Shown piece by piece: positions 45,503-55,524 of a DNA stretch of 64,000 nt. Position 1 is the first letter of the stretch. Every line of letters starts with the position of its first letter. Under the pieces are notes generated by a model that worked only from the letters and a program-made list of their open reading frames with translations, did no database searches and was not told where the DNA came from. This DNA comes from Nitrosomonas sp. (GTDB taxonomy: Bacteria; Pseudomonadota; Gammaproteobacteria; Burkholderiales; Nitrosomonadaceae): contig JADJES010000001.1 in assembly GCA_016708955.1 (NCBI GenBank), forward strand, positions 744,001 through 808,000, in the 5' to 3' direction. A program made the position numbers and the translations under genes.

Positions 45503-46390
45503 ATGTGGTTCAGAAACTTACAAGCTTATCGTATCACCGGTGGAAATATAACACTGAATAGTCTCGAGGAGGCACTTTCGCAGCGTGCTTTGCAATCCTG
45601 CATGCAAATGGAGATGCAAAGCCGTGGCTGGGTTGTGCCGCGCGAGGAAAAAGAGAGTTTTGTGCATGCGTATGGCCAGCAGTGGTTGGTCGCCTTGGGG
45701 GTTGAAAAGAAATTATTACCGGCCGGAGTAATCAATCAACATGCCAAATCCCGGCTTGCGCAAATAGAGCAAATGCAAGGCTATAAACCGGGCAAGAAAC
45801 AGATTAGAGACATTAAGGAAGCAACGATTATCGAGTTGTTGCCGCGTGCTTTTACACAACGCCACAAAACATATGCCTGGATCGACGGCATCAATAACCG
45901 GCTGGTTATCGATACGGCGAGTCCCAACAAAGCCGATGAATTCGTTGAGGTATTGATGAAATCGATGAATGACCTGGCTTTGGAGCCGCTGGATACGCAA
46001 ATTTCGCCTGCTTCGGCCATGACGCGATGGTTATCCGGCGATGATTTGCCATCGATATTCACGATTGATCGCGATTGTGAACTACAAGGCATGAGTGATG
46101 AGAAAGCAACGGTCAAGTATACCCGCCACGTTTTGGAAGCCGAAGAAACAACGCGGCATATCCGCGCAGGAAAGCGGGTGATCAAATTGGCGATGACTTG
46201 GAACAGCAAAATTTCATTTGTTTTGCAGGATAATCTTCAGCTTCGGCGGATTACACCTTTGGATATCCTGAAAGAATCCACCGAATCGGATGAAGAGTTA
46301 TTTGCCAGTGACTTTGCCATTATGACGGGTGAATTGAGCCAGCTCATCACCGACATCGTTGATGCGTTGGGCGGCGAAGACCGCGGTTAA
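45503..46390 (+). CDS. rdgC: Recombination-associated protein RdgC
   Basis: 295 residues from ATG 45503, giving MWFRNLQAYRI, which matches RdgC N-termini; a TTG at 45491 would add four residues. ESFVHAYGQQWLVALGVEKKLLP, KQIRDIKEATIIELLPRAF, YAWIDGINNRLVIDTASPNKA and ALEPLDTQISPASAMTRWL are characteristic. RdgC forms a ring that binds DNA and limits RecA. Length is typical. Convergent with the gene at 46401. Confidence 0.94.
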   Translation: MWFRNLQAYRITGGNITLNSLEEALSQRALQSCMQMEMQSRGWVVPREEKESFVHAYGQQWLVALGVEKKLLPAGVINQHAKSRLAQIEQMQGYKPGKKQIRDIKEATIIELLPRAFTQRHKTYAWIDGINNRLVIDTASPNKADEFVEVLMKSMNDLALEPLDTQISPASAMTRWLSGDDLPSIFTIDRDCELQGMSDEKATVKYTRHVLEAEETTRHIRAGKRVIKLAMTWNSKISFVLQDNLQLRRITPLDILKESTESDEELFASDFAIMTGELSQLITDIVDALGGEDRG

Positions 46391-46400
46391 ACCGGCTAGT

Positions 46401-47084
46401 TTAGTGTTTGCCGGTTTTGGATTGATCCTTGATTCCCGATAACACGCCATTCGCAGATTTGCTCACAAAATCAGCGGTCTTTTGTGCCAGACTGGTTCCG
46501 GCTTCCACTTGGGAATGTCCAACCGAAGCGATTTGTTGCGCAAGAGTGGCCAATGTTTCTTTCAACTGCGAGCCTACATGAGTGCCAGTATTTTTGGCGT
46601 GGTGGCTTAGATCGAGCAGGACATCGGCAATCAACCCTTGTGCGGCTGTGGCGGTGTGATGCAGCGTATCCAGGAATAAACTTTCCAGGCTTTCCAGATC
46701 AGAACGGGTGCGTGCCAATTCTGTATCAGAGAATTTTTTTGCCTGGCCTGCCGCTTCTTCAATGGCGAGCTTGGAAGCCTCGACAAATCTTGCCAGCGCT
46801 GAATCCAATCCGGCGACAGCTTCAGTGATTTGTGATTTTGCAGCATGCGCCTGATTGGTTGCCTGCAGTAACTGTTGCGAAGCACCGTCGTGCGCGCCTT
46901 GCATGACGGCGGTGATAATCCGCTGTAAGGAGTCCAGGTCAATACGTTGCGCGTTCATGGCTTTCAGCGTTAAACGGTGTACGGTATCTTGAATATGTGA
47001 GCCATTGGCTACGGCCTCACGAACTTCCGCTTCTAACGCGTCCATATCATTGTTGTTTGGTTTGCCGGTATTTTCATTGTGCAT
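46401..47084 (-). CDS. Helical protein of DUF6781 type
   Basis: 227 residues, almost wholly alpha-helical and Ala/Gln/Glu rich with heptad-like patterns, similar in style to phasins or apolipoprotein-like proteins. I believe it belongs to the DUF6781 group but am not certain. Segments such as ARTRSDLESLESLFLDTLHH and HVGSQLKETLATLAQQIAS suggest amphipathic helices. No signal peptide. It lies 40 bp downstream of serS on the same strand. Confidence 0.6.
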   Translation of the reverse strand: MHNENTGKPNNNDMDALEAEVREAVANGSHIQDTVHRLTLKAMNAQRIDLDSLQRIITAVMQGAHDGASQQLLQATNQAHAAKSQITEAVAGLDSALARFVEASKLAIEEAAGQAKKFSDTELARTRSDLESLESLFLDTLHHTATAAQGLIADVLLDLSHHAKNTGTHVGSQLKETLATLAQQIASVGHSQVEAGTSLAQKTADFVSKSANGVLSGIKDQSKTGKH

Positions 47085-47124
47085 GATGATGAACCCTATA
47101 AAATATTAAAAGATACTTCGTTCT

Positions 47125-48441
47125 TTATTCTCCTCCGGTTCTCCCGAGTTGGTCAAGGCCATTCATATAGGGACGCAAAACTTCCGGGATGGCGACGCTG
47201 CCATCCGCATTCTGATAGTTTTCCAGCACCGCCACCAGAGTACGTCCCACGGCGAGCCCGGAACCGTTTAATGTATGCAGCAGCGCGGGTTTTCCATTTT
47301 CATTACGGAAGCGTGCTTGCATACGCCGCGCTTGGAATGCTTCACAGTTACTGCATGAGGAGATTTCCCGGTAAGTATTTTGTGCCGGCAGCCAGACTTC
47401 AATATCGTATGTTTTTGCCGCCGAAAAGCCCATGTCGCCGGTGCACAGTGCCATGACGCGATAAGGGAGCGCCAATTTTTGTAAAATCTTTTCTGCATGA
47501 CCGACCAGTTGTTCCAAAGCTGCATAGGATTGATCGGGGTGAACAATATGCACCAGTTCGACCTTGTCGAATTGGTGCTGGCGGATTAGACCGCGCGTAT
47601 CCCTGCCATAGCTGCCCGCCTCGGAACGGAAACACGGCGTATGGGCAACAAATTTTAGCGGCAAGGATTGCAGCGGTACGATTTCATCACGCACCATATT
47701 TGTAATAGGTACTTCCGCGGTCGGGATGAGATGAAATGCGGGCGAGTTGTTCGCGGTACTATTTTCTGCGCCGCCTGCATTGACGGCAAACAGGTCTTCC
47801 TCGAATTTGGGTAACTGACCCGTGCCGCGTAAACTTTCCTGGTTAACCAGATAGGGTACATACGTTTCAATATAGCCGTGTTCTTGTGTATGGGTATCCA
47901 GCATGAATTGAGCGAGTGCGCGGTGCAGGCGGGCGAGTCCGCCTTTCATCAGGCTGAATCGCGCGCCACTGAGTTTCGTAGCCGTTTCAAAATCCAATAG
48001 CCCTAGCCCTTCACCGATGCTGACATGATCTTTGATGGCAAAATCAAATTGCCGCGGTTCGCCCCAGCGGCGAATCTGCTGATTGTGTTCTTCATTTTTC
48101 CCTTCCGGCACACTGTCGTGAGGCAGGTTAGGGACTTCGAGCAATATTTTCTGCAAGCTGTTTTGGATTTGCTCCAATTGCGTCTCAGCTTGTTTCAGCG
48201 CGTCGCCCAGGTGCGCCACTTCGGCCATTATGGCCGAGACATCTTCCCCTTTACTCTTGGCATTACCGATTTTTTTCGATGCCGCATTGCGCTGTGCTTG
48301 CAGCTCCTGAGTTTGGGTCTGAATGGTTTTGCGTTCCGCTTCTAAGGTATTAAATGCTTCGGCCGGAAAGGTATAACCTCTTTTGGCAAGCTGCCGGGTG
48401 ACAGTATCCAGATCAGTCCGTAGTTGTTGAATCTCTAACAT
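47125..48441 (-). CDS. serS: Seryl-tRNA synthetase
   Basis: 438 residues. An N-terminal two-helix antiparallel coiled coil (residues ~25-110), then a class II catalytic core with motif 2 FRSEAGSYGRDTRGLIRQHQ and motif 3 near GSGLAVGRTLVAVLENYQN. It charges tRNA-Ser and selenocysteine tRNA. It is in the conserved ftsK-lolA-rarA-serS order, 40 bp after rarA. Confidence 0.97.
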   Translation of the reverse strand: MLEIQQLRTDLDTVTRQLAKRGYTFPAEAFNTLEAERKTIQTQTQELQAQRNAASKKIGNAKSKGEDVSAIMAEVAHLGDALKQAETQLEQIQNSLQKILLEVPNLPHDSVPEGKNEEHNQQIRRWGEPRQFDFAIKDHVSIGEGLGLLDFETATKLSGARFSLMKGGLARLHRALAQFMLDTHTQEHGYIETYVPYLVNQESLRGTGQLPKFEEDLFAVNAGGAENSTANNSPAFHLIPTAEVPITNMVRDEIVPLQSLPLKFVAHTPCFRSEAGSYGRDTRGLIRQHQFDKVELVHIVHPDQSYAALEQLVGHAEKILQKLALPYRVMALCTGDMGFSAAKTYDIEVWLPAQNTYREISSCSNCEAFQARRMQARFRNENGKPALLHTLNGSGLAVGRTLVAVLENYQNADGSVAIPEVLRPYMNGLDQLGRTGGE

Positions 48442-48481
48442 GCAAAAACTCCAAAATAGCCGGTGTAGATTGAAATGATTT

Positions 48482-49816
48482 TTATATTTTATGCTTGGCT
48501 TGTCTATCCAGATTGCGCAAATAAGTCAGTTTTTCCTGTATTTTTTGCTCTAATCCGTAAGCTGTTGGTTGATAGAAACTGACCTCCGGCATTTCATCCG
48601 GGAAGTAATTTTCTCCAGCCGCATACGCTTCCGGGCAATCATGCGCATAGCGGTATGTGTTTCCATGACCGATTTCTTTCATTAATTGGGTTGGCGCGTT
48701 GCGCAGATGAATGGGTACACGGCGCGATTTGTCATGGGCAATAAAGGCCCGTGCTTTATTGTAGGCCAGATAAGCCGCGTTACTTTTCGGTGCGCAAGCA
48801 AGATACAAAGCCGCTTGCGCCAATGCCAGTTCGCCCTCCGGGCTGCCCAGCCGTTCATAGGTCTCACAGGCATCTAACGCCAGGCGCAAGGCGCGGGGAT
48901 CTGCCAGACCGATGTCTTCGGTTGCCATGCGAACCAAGCGCCGTCCGATATACAAGGCATCGGTTCCGCCATCCAGCATACGGCACAGCCAATAGAGTGC
49001 CGCGTCGGGGGAGGATCCGCGAATGGATTTATGCAAGGCGGATATCTGATCGTAAAACGCGTCACCACCATTGTCAAAGTTGCGGGCATTGCGCGACAGT
49101 GCATTGAGGACAATGTCTTTGCTGATTTCTGAAATGGTTTCAGTTTCAGCGACTGTGCTGATTTGCTCGAGCAGATTCAGTAAGCGTCGCGCATCGCCAT
49201 CGGCAAATTCGATCAAGAGACGTCTTGCTTCATCTGAGAATTGCAGATTACCGAGTGCCAGTTTCTGTGCCCGATCAAATAGCTGAGACAGTTCTTGTTC
49301 GGATAAGGCGTTCAGAACGTAAACCTGAGCACGCGACAGTAATGCGTTATTCACTTCAAACGAGGGATTCTCGGTCGTGGCGCCGATAAAAGTGATCAGA
49401 CCTTGTTCAACGTACGGCAAGAACGCATCTTGTTGTGATTTGTTAAAACGATGTACTTCGTCGACGAAAAGAATGGTATGCCGCCCGTTTTGTTGTAATA
49501 CTAATTGGGCTTGTTCAATCGCATTGCGGATATCTTTTATGCCTGAGAGTACAGCAGATAACGCAATGAATTCGCTGTTGAATTCTGTGGACATAATACG
49601 TGCCAGCGTGGTTTTTCCTGTTCCCGGCGGACCCCATAAAATCATCGAATGCGGTTTTCCCGATTCGAAAGCCAAGCGCAAAGGCTTCCCGGCACCGAGC
49701 AAGTGGCTTTGCCCGATGACATCGTTCAGATGCTTGGGGCGTAACTGTTCGGCGAGGGGTGCTTTGGGTTTGTTGGGTGAAAACAGATCGGTATCACTCG
49801 CTGATGACATCTGCAT
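48482..49816 (-). CDS. rarA: Replication-associated recombination protein RarA (MgsA)
   Basis: 444 residues from ATG 49816; the frame stays open further upstream within lolA but that part is not RarA-like. Family N-terminus PLAEQLRPKHLNDVIGQSHL, Walker A WGPPGTGKTTLARI, Walker B ILFVDEVHRFNKSQQDAFLP and sensor GATTENPSFEVNNALLSR are AAA+ signatures of RarA; the C-terminal tetramerisation part includes GNTYRYAHDCPEAYAAGENY. It rescues stalled forks. Its start lies 23 bp inside the end of lolA, so translation is probably coupled. Confidence 0.94.
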   Translation of the reverse strand: MQMSSASDTDLFSPNKPKAPLAEQLRPKHLNDVIGQSHLLGAGKPLRLAFESGKPHSMILWGPPGTGKTTLARIMSTEFNSEFIALSAVLSGIKDIRNAIEQAQLVLQQNGRHTILFVDEVHRFNKSQQDAFLPYVEQGLITFIGATTENPSFEVNNALLSRAQVYVLNALSEQELSQLFDRAQKLALGNLQFSDEARRLLIEFADGDARRLLNLLEQISTVAETETISEISKDIVLNALSRNARNFDNGGDAFYDQISALHKSIRGSSPDAALYWLCRMLDGGTDALYIGRRLVRMATEDIGLADPRALRLALDACETYERLGSPEGELALAQAALYLACAPKSNAAYLAYNKARAFIAHDKSRRVPIHLRNAPTQLMKEIGHGNTYRYAHDCPEAYAAGENYFPDEMPEVSFYQPTAYGLEQKIQEKLTYLRNLDRQAKHKI

Positions 49817-50420
49817 TGTCAGGAGGTATGAATTTAAATAAATCAGCCGGTAAATTGGGATTCTTGTCCAGATCTGAGAATACCAGTAGTGTGGTTTGGC
49901 CAAAACTATCACGTAACGCCATAATCTTGAGCGCGCCTTCCGGTGAAAATCCCATTTGGATAAACTCAAAAGCGCTTTCTTTGCTTTTGGGAATGGCTTC
50001 AAGCCATTCAATCTGATTTTGCAGGCCGAGCTCAATCAGCTCAAAATTATCTTCGATGGCACTGCTACCGGCAAGGAGCGCAGCCGGACTGCTACCGATC
50101 GCAATATTGAATTGTCGTATGGTGACTTGATTGAGGTCGCGATCGTAAAACCAAACCTGAGTGCCGTCGCCTACGATGAGTTGCTCATACGGTTTATCAT
50201 ACGTCCAGCGGAATTTCTCCGGGCGTTCAAATTGCATGGTACCGTTTGATCCCTGTAGCGTGCGTGCGTTTTTGTCATACAGCGTTTGTGAAAAATTTGC
50301 ACGTACCGTACGGGTTTCCTTGATGAAGGTTTTTAGGCTGTCGATGGCGGCTGCTTCAACGTATGGCGACATCAGGGCGCCGAATAACAAGAAAAAAATA
50401 GCACAGCTTGATCGAACCAT
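49794..50420 (-). CDS. lolA: Outer membrane lipoprotein carrier protein LolA
   Basis: 208 residues from ATG 50420 (AGGAACATT upstream). Signal peptide to about residue 24 (SPYVEAAA). The LolA pattern follows: TRTVRANFSQTLYD, GTMQFERPEKFRWTYDKPYE, VGDGTQVWFYDRDLNQVTIR, which form the half-barrel that holds lipoprotein acyl chains during transit from LolCDE to LolB. Same operon as ftsK and rarA. Confidence 0.94.
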   Translation of the reverse strand: MVRSSCAIFFLLFGALMSPYVEAAAIDSLKTFIKETRTVRANFSQTLYDKNARTLQGSNGTMQFERPEKFRWTYDKPYEQLIVGDGTQVWFYDRDLNQVTIRQFNIAIGSSPAALLAGSSAIEDNFELIELGLQNQIEWLEAIPKSKESAFEFIQMGFSPEGALKIMALRDSFGQTTLLVFSDLDKNPNLPADLFKFIPPDNADVISE

Positions 50421-50476
50421 AATGTTCCTGTCGTGAGGTTGTCGGGGGGTACTAAGCATGGTAGTCGAGAATTGGA

Positions 50477-52771
50477 TCACTCGCCGCGTGCGGGAGCCAA
50501 TACTTCCCGGTTGCCGTTGCTTTGCATGGATGAAACCAAACCGGTTCGCTCCATTTCTTCGATGAGCCGTGCTGCGCGATTATAGCCGATACGCAAATTT
50601 CTTTGCACCAAAGAGATCGAAGCACGGCGAGTTTTGACGACAATAGCCACGGCCTCGTCGTAGAGCGGATCTGCTTCACCTTCTGCCGGCTTTTTGAGAT
50701 CAAGCGAGTTACCGGAATCGCTTTCTTCGTCATCAATCTTTAAAATATCTTCGATGTAGTTCGGTTCGCCATGTTCTTTCAGATATTCAACCACTCTATG
50801 CACTTCGTGGTCGGCAACAAAGGCGCCGTGAATGCGTTGCGGGTAGCCGCTACCCGGCGGTAAATACAGCATGTCCCCTTGGCCCAGCAGCGCCTCGGCA
50901 CCCATTTGATCGAGAATGGTGCGTGAGTCAATTTTACTGGATACTTGAAAGGCAATCCGGGTCGGAATATTGGCTTTGATCAGACCGGTAATCACATCGA
51001 CCGAAGGGCGTTGCGTTGCCAATAAAAGATGTATGCCGGATGCCCGTGCTTTTTGTGCCAGGCGGGCGATCAGATGCTCAACCTTTTTACCTACGACCAT
51101 CATCAAATCGGCTAATTCATCAATCACCACGACTATGAGCGGTAATTCTTCCAGGTACTCCGGTGCTTCTGGCGGCGCAAATGGGTCAACTACAGGCTCT
51201 TCATTTTTAGCTGCATCACGAATTTTCTGGTTGTAGCCGCCGAGATTGCGGACACCGAGCGCTGACATCAGCTTGTAGCGCCGTTCCATTTCGTTGACAC
51301 ACCAGCGTAGCGCACTGGCGGCTTCGCGCATGTCGGTTACAACGGGCGTTAGCAGATGCGGAATGCCCTCATACACAGATAATTCAAGCATTTTCGGGTC
51401 AATCAGGATCAAGCGGGTTTGGTCTGGAGTGGTTTTATAGACCAAACTTAGAATGACTGCATTAATCGCGACGGATTTTCCTGAACCGGTTGTTCCTGCT
51501 ACCAGCGCATGAGGCATTTTTGCCAGGTCTGACACAATCGGGCGGCCGCTGATATCTTTACCTAACGCAATGGTTAATGGTGAAGCGGAATCGGCATAGA
51601 CTTGTGAACTGAGAATTTCCTGCAGCCGCACAATTTGCCGCTTTGGATTGGGAATTTCCAGTCCCATACTGGTTTTTCCCGGAATGGTTTCGACCACCCG
51701 GATACTGGCAACGGATAATGCACGCGCCAGATCTTTAATCAGATTAATCACCTGATTGCCTTTGACGCCAACCGCCGGTTCAATTTCATAGCGAGTGATA
51801 ACTGGGCCGGGAAAGGCGGCGACTACTTTGACATCCACACCAAATTCTTTGAGTTTTCGTTCGATTAAACGCGAAGTGAATTCAATGGTTTCCTTGGAGA
51901 GCACTTCAAAGTCTTTTTCGGGCTCATCCAGAAGGTGCAAAGGAGGTAAAGGCGAGTCGGGTAAATCAGAAAACAGCGAGGGCTGTCTCTCTTTGATAAT
52001 ACGTTGCGATTTAATTATATTCGTGGTTGGCGGCTCAATATGCAATAGCGGAGTGCTCTCTATGCGTTTCTTTTCATTTTCGACAACTTTTTCGCGTACG
52101 CGCGATGCAATGATGCCTGCAAATTTGTCTTTTCTTGTTTCCCACAGATCTTTTATCAGTAATAAGAGATTCTCGATGCTTTCACCGATCTTTTCTACAA
52201 AACGCACCCAGGATAAGCCGGTAAATTGACTGAAACCGATTGCGATAAATATTAATAAAGTGAGTGTTGCACCGATAAAACCAAGTATCTGTGAGAGATG
52301 ATGACTGATTGTACTGCCCAGCATACCGCCCGGCACCAGCGGTAGCGAAACACTGATGGTGTAAAACCTGAGCGATTCCAATCCGCTACTGGCTGACAGC
52401 AGCAGTAAGAAACCGCCCGCTGAAAGTAACAGGGAGTGCCGGTCAAAAATTCCGGCGGTATCAATGCGATGGTAACTCCAGCTCACGGCTGAGAGAAAGA
52501 AAGCGACCCACCACCATGCGGAAGCGCCAAACAGGTACAGCAAAAAATCAGCCAGCCAGGCGCCAACATGTCCCCCCGCATTCTGAATTTGATTGGAATC
52601 GCCGCTATGTGACCAGCCTGCATCTCCGCGATCATAACTAAAAAATATCAATATGAGATAAAGTGCAGCGCCCACTAGGATCAACCAACCGGATTCACGC
52701 AATAATCGGGCTACTCTGGGTGAGAAGGAATGGCCACTTTTCTTGGCCATTGGTTTATTCATTAAACTCAT
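50477..52771 (-). CDS. ftsK: DNA translocase FtsK
   Basis: 764 residues. Four membrane segments in the first ~190 residues, a short linker, then the RecA-like motor with Walker A GTTGSGKSVAINAVILSL, Walker B-type PLIVVVIDELADLMMVVGKK, and a C-terminal gamma winged-helix (KTRRASISLVQRNLRIGYNR, LIEEMERTGLVS) that reads KOPS sites. It links chromosome segregation to division. First gene of the ftsK-lolA-rarA-serS cluster. Confidence 0.96.
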   Translation of the reverse strand: MSLMNKPMAKKSGHSFSPRVARLLRESGWLILVGAALYLILIFFSYDRGDAGWSHSGDSNQIQNAGGHVGAWLADFLLYLFGASAWWWVAFFLSAVSWSYHRIDTAGIFDRHSLLLSAGGFLLLLSASSGLESLRFYTISVSLPLVPGGMLGSTISHHLSQILGFIGATLTLLIFIAIGFSQFTGLSWVRFVEKIGESIENLLLLIKDLWETRKDKFAGIIASRVREKVVENEKKRIESTPLLHIEPPTTNIIKSQRIIKERQPSLFSDLPDSPLPPLHLLDEPEKDFEVLSKETIEFTSRLIERKLKEFGVDVKVVAAFPGPVITRYEIEPAVGVKGNQVINLIKDLARALSVASIRVVETIPGKTSMGLEIPNPKRQIVRLQEILSSQVYADSASPLTIALGKDISGRPIVSDLAKMPHALVAGTTGSGKSVAINAVILSLVYKTTPDQTRLILIDPKMLELSVYEGIPHLLTPVVTDMREAASALRWCVNEMERRYKLMSALGVRNLGGYNQKIRDAAKNEEPVVDPFAPPEAPEYLEELPLIVVVIDELADLMMVVGKKVEHLIARLAQKARASGIHLLLATQRPSVDVITGLIKANIPTRIAFQVSSKIDSRTILDQMGAEALLGQGDMLYLPPGSGYPQRIHGAFVADHEVHRVVEYLKEHGEPNYIEDILKIDDEESDSGNSLDLKKPAEGEADPLYDEAVAIVVKTRRASISLVQRNLRIGYNRAARLIEEMERTGLVSSMQSNGNREVLAPARGE

Positions 52772-52969
52772 AGGTATCTCAGAAACGAAAGGTTTTGTCT
52801 GTCTGATACACTGAATTATATAAGAGAACCAGAAGTAATTTCTCTAATGCATCGGTAAATGCATTTTATTGTTGAAATTTGAGGTGTCTGAGCAGGGGTG
52901 TACAAGATAGCGTCTGTCTTGGTTTCAACCCTGGAAGTGGAATTTTCCGAGAAAAATCTCAAAATTTAA

Positions 52970-53902
52970 TCAATTAGATCTTGATCGCGATAAGATAGCA
53001 GCTACGTGGGGTTTGTCTTTGTTGGCAACTTCGGGCAAGGTTGAAACAAAATTCCCTCCGTTACGTTTTGAAATAAATAATGCATCTTCTGCACGTTTAC
53101 ATAAATTTATTCTTTTATCGGCTTCACTCAGCGTAGCAATACCGATACTTATTGTAATTTTGTTTTCTGTGTTTTTATCTATCTTGGCAGAAATCTTTTT
53201 GCGAATGGCTTCACAGACTTCTTTGGCTTCGGTTAATCCTGTTTCAGGAAATAAAACAGCGAATACATTAATATCTATGCGGTAGAAAAGATCAGACGTT
53301 CGGATATCCGCTTTAATCTCTTGGGAAATTCTTTTTATGGAATCATTTTTATTTCTAAAATCATAGTTATCACTAAATAGCTTTAGAAGATCGATGTCAA
53401 TAATAGCAACTGATAGATTTCGGTGATAACGTTTGCAACGTAGTATTTCGGTGTCTAATTCGGACTCAAACGCCTGTCTATTCTTATATCCGGTGATCGG
53501 ATCAATCAGTAACTGGGTCATTAAGGTAGAAATGTCGATATTCGCTTTTTTGATCTTGATGACCATGATTGCGGAGCAAATGATCAATAATAAAGTAATT
53601 CCTCGATTAAACAGGGCAATATTTATTGGAACTGCAATGCCAGGCGATAAATAGAATCCAATTATTGTGAATATAATTCCCAATGCAGCAAGGAAGTAGG
53701 TGAATTGAATCCCACTCACCCACAAGCTGGCAAATATGACTAATGCATAGGGTACACCGGCTGCGACACCCAGGGGTAGCTGTAAGTCGATTATCAAAAT
53801 AGAGAGCGTTGCAACTAAGATAATCAGGCTATTAGTCTGAATTGGATATTCTCTGAAAAAGAGTTTCAGATTGGCGGTTGCAGAGAGAATTTGGCTACGC
53901 AT
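52970..53902 (-). CDS. Membrane protein with degenerate GGDEF domain
   Basis: 310 residues. Five to six hydrophobic segments in residues ~25-125, then a GGDEF-type domain (LLIDPITGYKNRQAFESELD at ~135, RNLSVAIIDIDLLKLFSDNY). The catalytic GGDEF stretch reads RIDINVFAVLFPETG, so both glycines and the acidic pair are replaced. It therefore should not make cyclic di-GMP, and may act as a receptor or partner, or be a dead paralogue. The frame is intact. Single gene. Confidence 0.8.
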   Translation of the reverse strand: MRSQILSATANLKLFFREYPIQTNSLIILVATLSILIIDLQLPLGVAAGVPYALVIFASLWVSGIQFTYFLAALGIIFTIIGFYLSPGIAVPINIALFNRGITLLLIICSAIMVIKIKKANIDISTLMTQLLIDPITGYKNRQAFESELDTEILRCKRYHRNLSVAIIDIDLLKLFSDNYDFRNKNDSIKRISQEIKADIRTSDLFYRIDINVFAVLFPETGLTEAKEVCEAIRKKISAKIDKNTENKITISIGIATLSEADKRINLCKRAEDALFISKRNGGNFVSTLPEVANKDKPHVAAILSRSRSN

Positions 53903-54112
53903 CTGTTTGAGTGAAGATCTGTATGAAAATGTTGTTTATATTTTACGGATTTACGGAACCTAATCTTTATAGGCAGATTAGCACGTTGGTAAAATTATAA
54001 TTTTTTCATTATACATTGTTTCTTAAAAACAAAGTTTGAAATTCTGTGTACTGATTAGGTGGAAAGATGGGATTTAATGACAGCCCTTGAAAGTATGAAA
54101 TTTTCGCTAATT

Positions 54113-54529
54113 CTAATTTTCTTTTTTGATGATTTGGGTCCCTGCCAGCCGATCATGGAGAAATTGATGGTCACGATCAAATAGTGCCCAGACAATTCCA
54201 AAACCAAAAAATAAAATGCCTGTCAATGCAAACAGATATCGTGTGACGGCCTGTTTTTTCGTTAAACTGCTTCCATCTGCGGCGACAAGACGCATTTTCC
54301 AGGTCTGCATAGCCAGCGTTTGTCCGCCATGTGTCCAGTACCAGGAAAAGTAACACCCCATAATAACAAGCAGATAGAACTGAAACAATGGCCTAAAATA
54401 GGCGGCTTGTGTGTCGCTGAAAATGAGATGAAAAATAAAACTAGTGAGAAATAAAACGGCCAACAAGAGAAGAAACTCATAAATCATGCAGATTATTCGC
54501 CGCCAGAAACCGGGTGTTGAGGAGATCAT
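54113..54529 (-). CDS. RDD-family membrane protein
   Basis: 138 residues with three hydrophobic segments. GFWRRIICMIYEFLLLLAVL is the RDD start variant, and MQTWKMRLVAADGSSLTKKQ then AVTRYLFAL follows the family pattern (conserved Arg and Asp in the membrane core). Transport of Na+ or other ions has been reported for some members, but no specific function can be given here. Single gene divergent from the tonB operon. Confidence 0.8.
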   Translation of the reverse strand: MISSTPGFWRRIICMIYEFLLLLAVLFLTSFIFHLIFSDTQAAYFRPLFQFYLLVIMGCYFSWYWTHGGQTLAMQTWKMRLVAADGSSLTKKQAVTRYLFALTGILFFGFGIVWALFDRDHQFLHDRLAGTQIIKKEN

Positions 54530-54640
54530 GTTTGAATTGGGTCGATAAAAGTGATGATGCTGCGGATAGGATAACCGAGTATGAATCGCTGAGGAATTAG
54601 CGGGGATTGTATGCTAAAAAATAATTCAGTATAGGTCTCG

Positions 54641-54659
54641 GTGATTGATAATTATTATC
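54641..54659. promoter_or_regulatory. Fur box upstream of tonB-exbB-exbD
   Basis: GATAAT-T-ATTATC (54647-54659) is a perfect 6-1-6 inverted repeat; the 19-mer 54641-54659 matches the classical Fur box at 15 of 19 positions. It lies 167 bp before the tonB start, where a promoter is expected, so the operon is probably repressed by Fur in iron-replete cells. Confidence 0.8.
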
Positions 54660-54825
54660 GTTTGCGTTATTATATTTCCTTGATAAGCATAACCCGAATT
54701 TATATATATTAACAACATATGGCGAAGTTGTATTGGCGTTCATAAACAAAAAGCAAAATCATTGGCACTCAAGCTATTTTAGATCAAGTAAGTAAGAAGT
54801 TTGTCTGGATTATTAGTTCTCTGTA

Positions 54826-55521
54826 ATGCAATCATTATCTCGGAAAAATATTGAGTACTTAGGGTCGCAGCAACGTTTGATCTCATTCCCCGGATTGCTG
54901 TTTGTGCTCATAGTGCATGCTGCATTATTTTATTTTCTATGGAATCAACGTTTAATTTCTCCGCCTGAGCAAGTGGTTACCTTATTTGCCGAGTTGATTG
55001 CATCATCACCGCCTAATACTGCACCTAAAGCCTTGCCAGAACCTGCACCAGTTAAACTCCAGCCGGCTAAGAAACCAGTGGTTAAGCCAAAACAAGAGCG
55101 CCTTGTAGCAAAGTCGGCTGTAGCATCTGAGCAGAAACAGATTGAATCTTTGCCAGAACCAGTCGTGGAGCAAGCGAAAGAATCCAAACCTGTGGCTGCG
55201 GCCCCGCCAAGGCAAATGCAAACAGGGCCAGTCACGTTGTCATCGGAGTTGTCGGTATCTTGTCCTAAATTGACTGCTCCCGATTATCCTGCCATTTCTC
55301 GGCGTATGGGCGAAGAGGGTAAATTGGTGCTGCGCGTGGAACTGGATGAAACTGGGCACATTGATGAGGCAAAAGTTATCAATAGCAGTGGTTATGACCG
55401 TCTTGATGCAGCCGCATTAACCGCGGTGAAAAGCTGGCAATGTAATCCCTCGCTGCGAAATGGCCAGCCGGTTCGCGCTGTTGCCTTACAACCTTTTAAT
55501 TTTGTACTGCAAGGAAATTAA
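54826..55521 (+). CDS. tonB: TonB energy transducer
   Basis: 231 residues. An N-terminal membrane anchor (about 20-40, FPGLLFVLIVHAALFYFLW), a Pro/Lys-rich spacer (residues 65-140, repeated EPAPVKLQPAKKPVVKPKQE-type), and a C-terminal TonB domain (APDYPAISRRMGEEGKLVLR, YDRLDAAALTAVKSWQCNPS) that contacts the TonB box of receptors. First of three genes; a Fur box precedes it and exbB starts 3 bp later. Confidence 0.94.
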   Translation: MQSLSRKNIEYLGSQQRLISFPGLLFVLIVHAALFYFLWNQRLISPPEQVVTLFAELIASSPPNTAPKALPEPAPVKLQPAKKPVVKPKQERLVAKSAVASEQKQIESLPEPVVEQAKESKPVAAAPPRQMQTGPVTLSSELSVSCPKLTAPDYPAISRRMGEEGKLVLRVELDETGHIDEAKVINSSGYDRLDAAALTAVKSWQCNPSLRNGQPVRAVALQPFNFVLQGN

Positions 55522-55524
55522 CCA

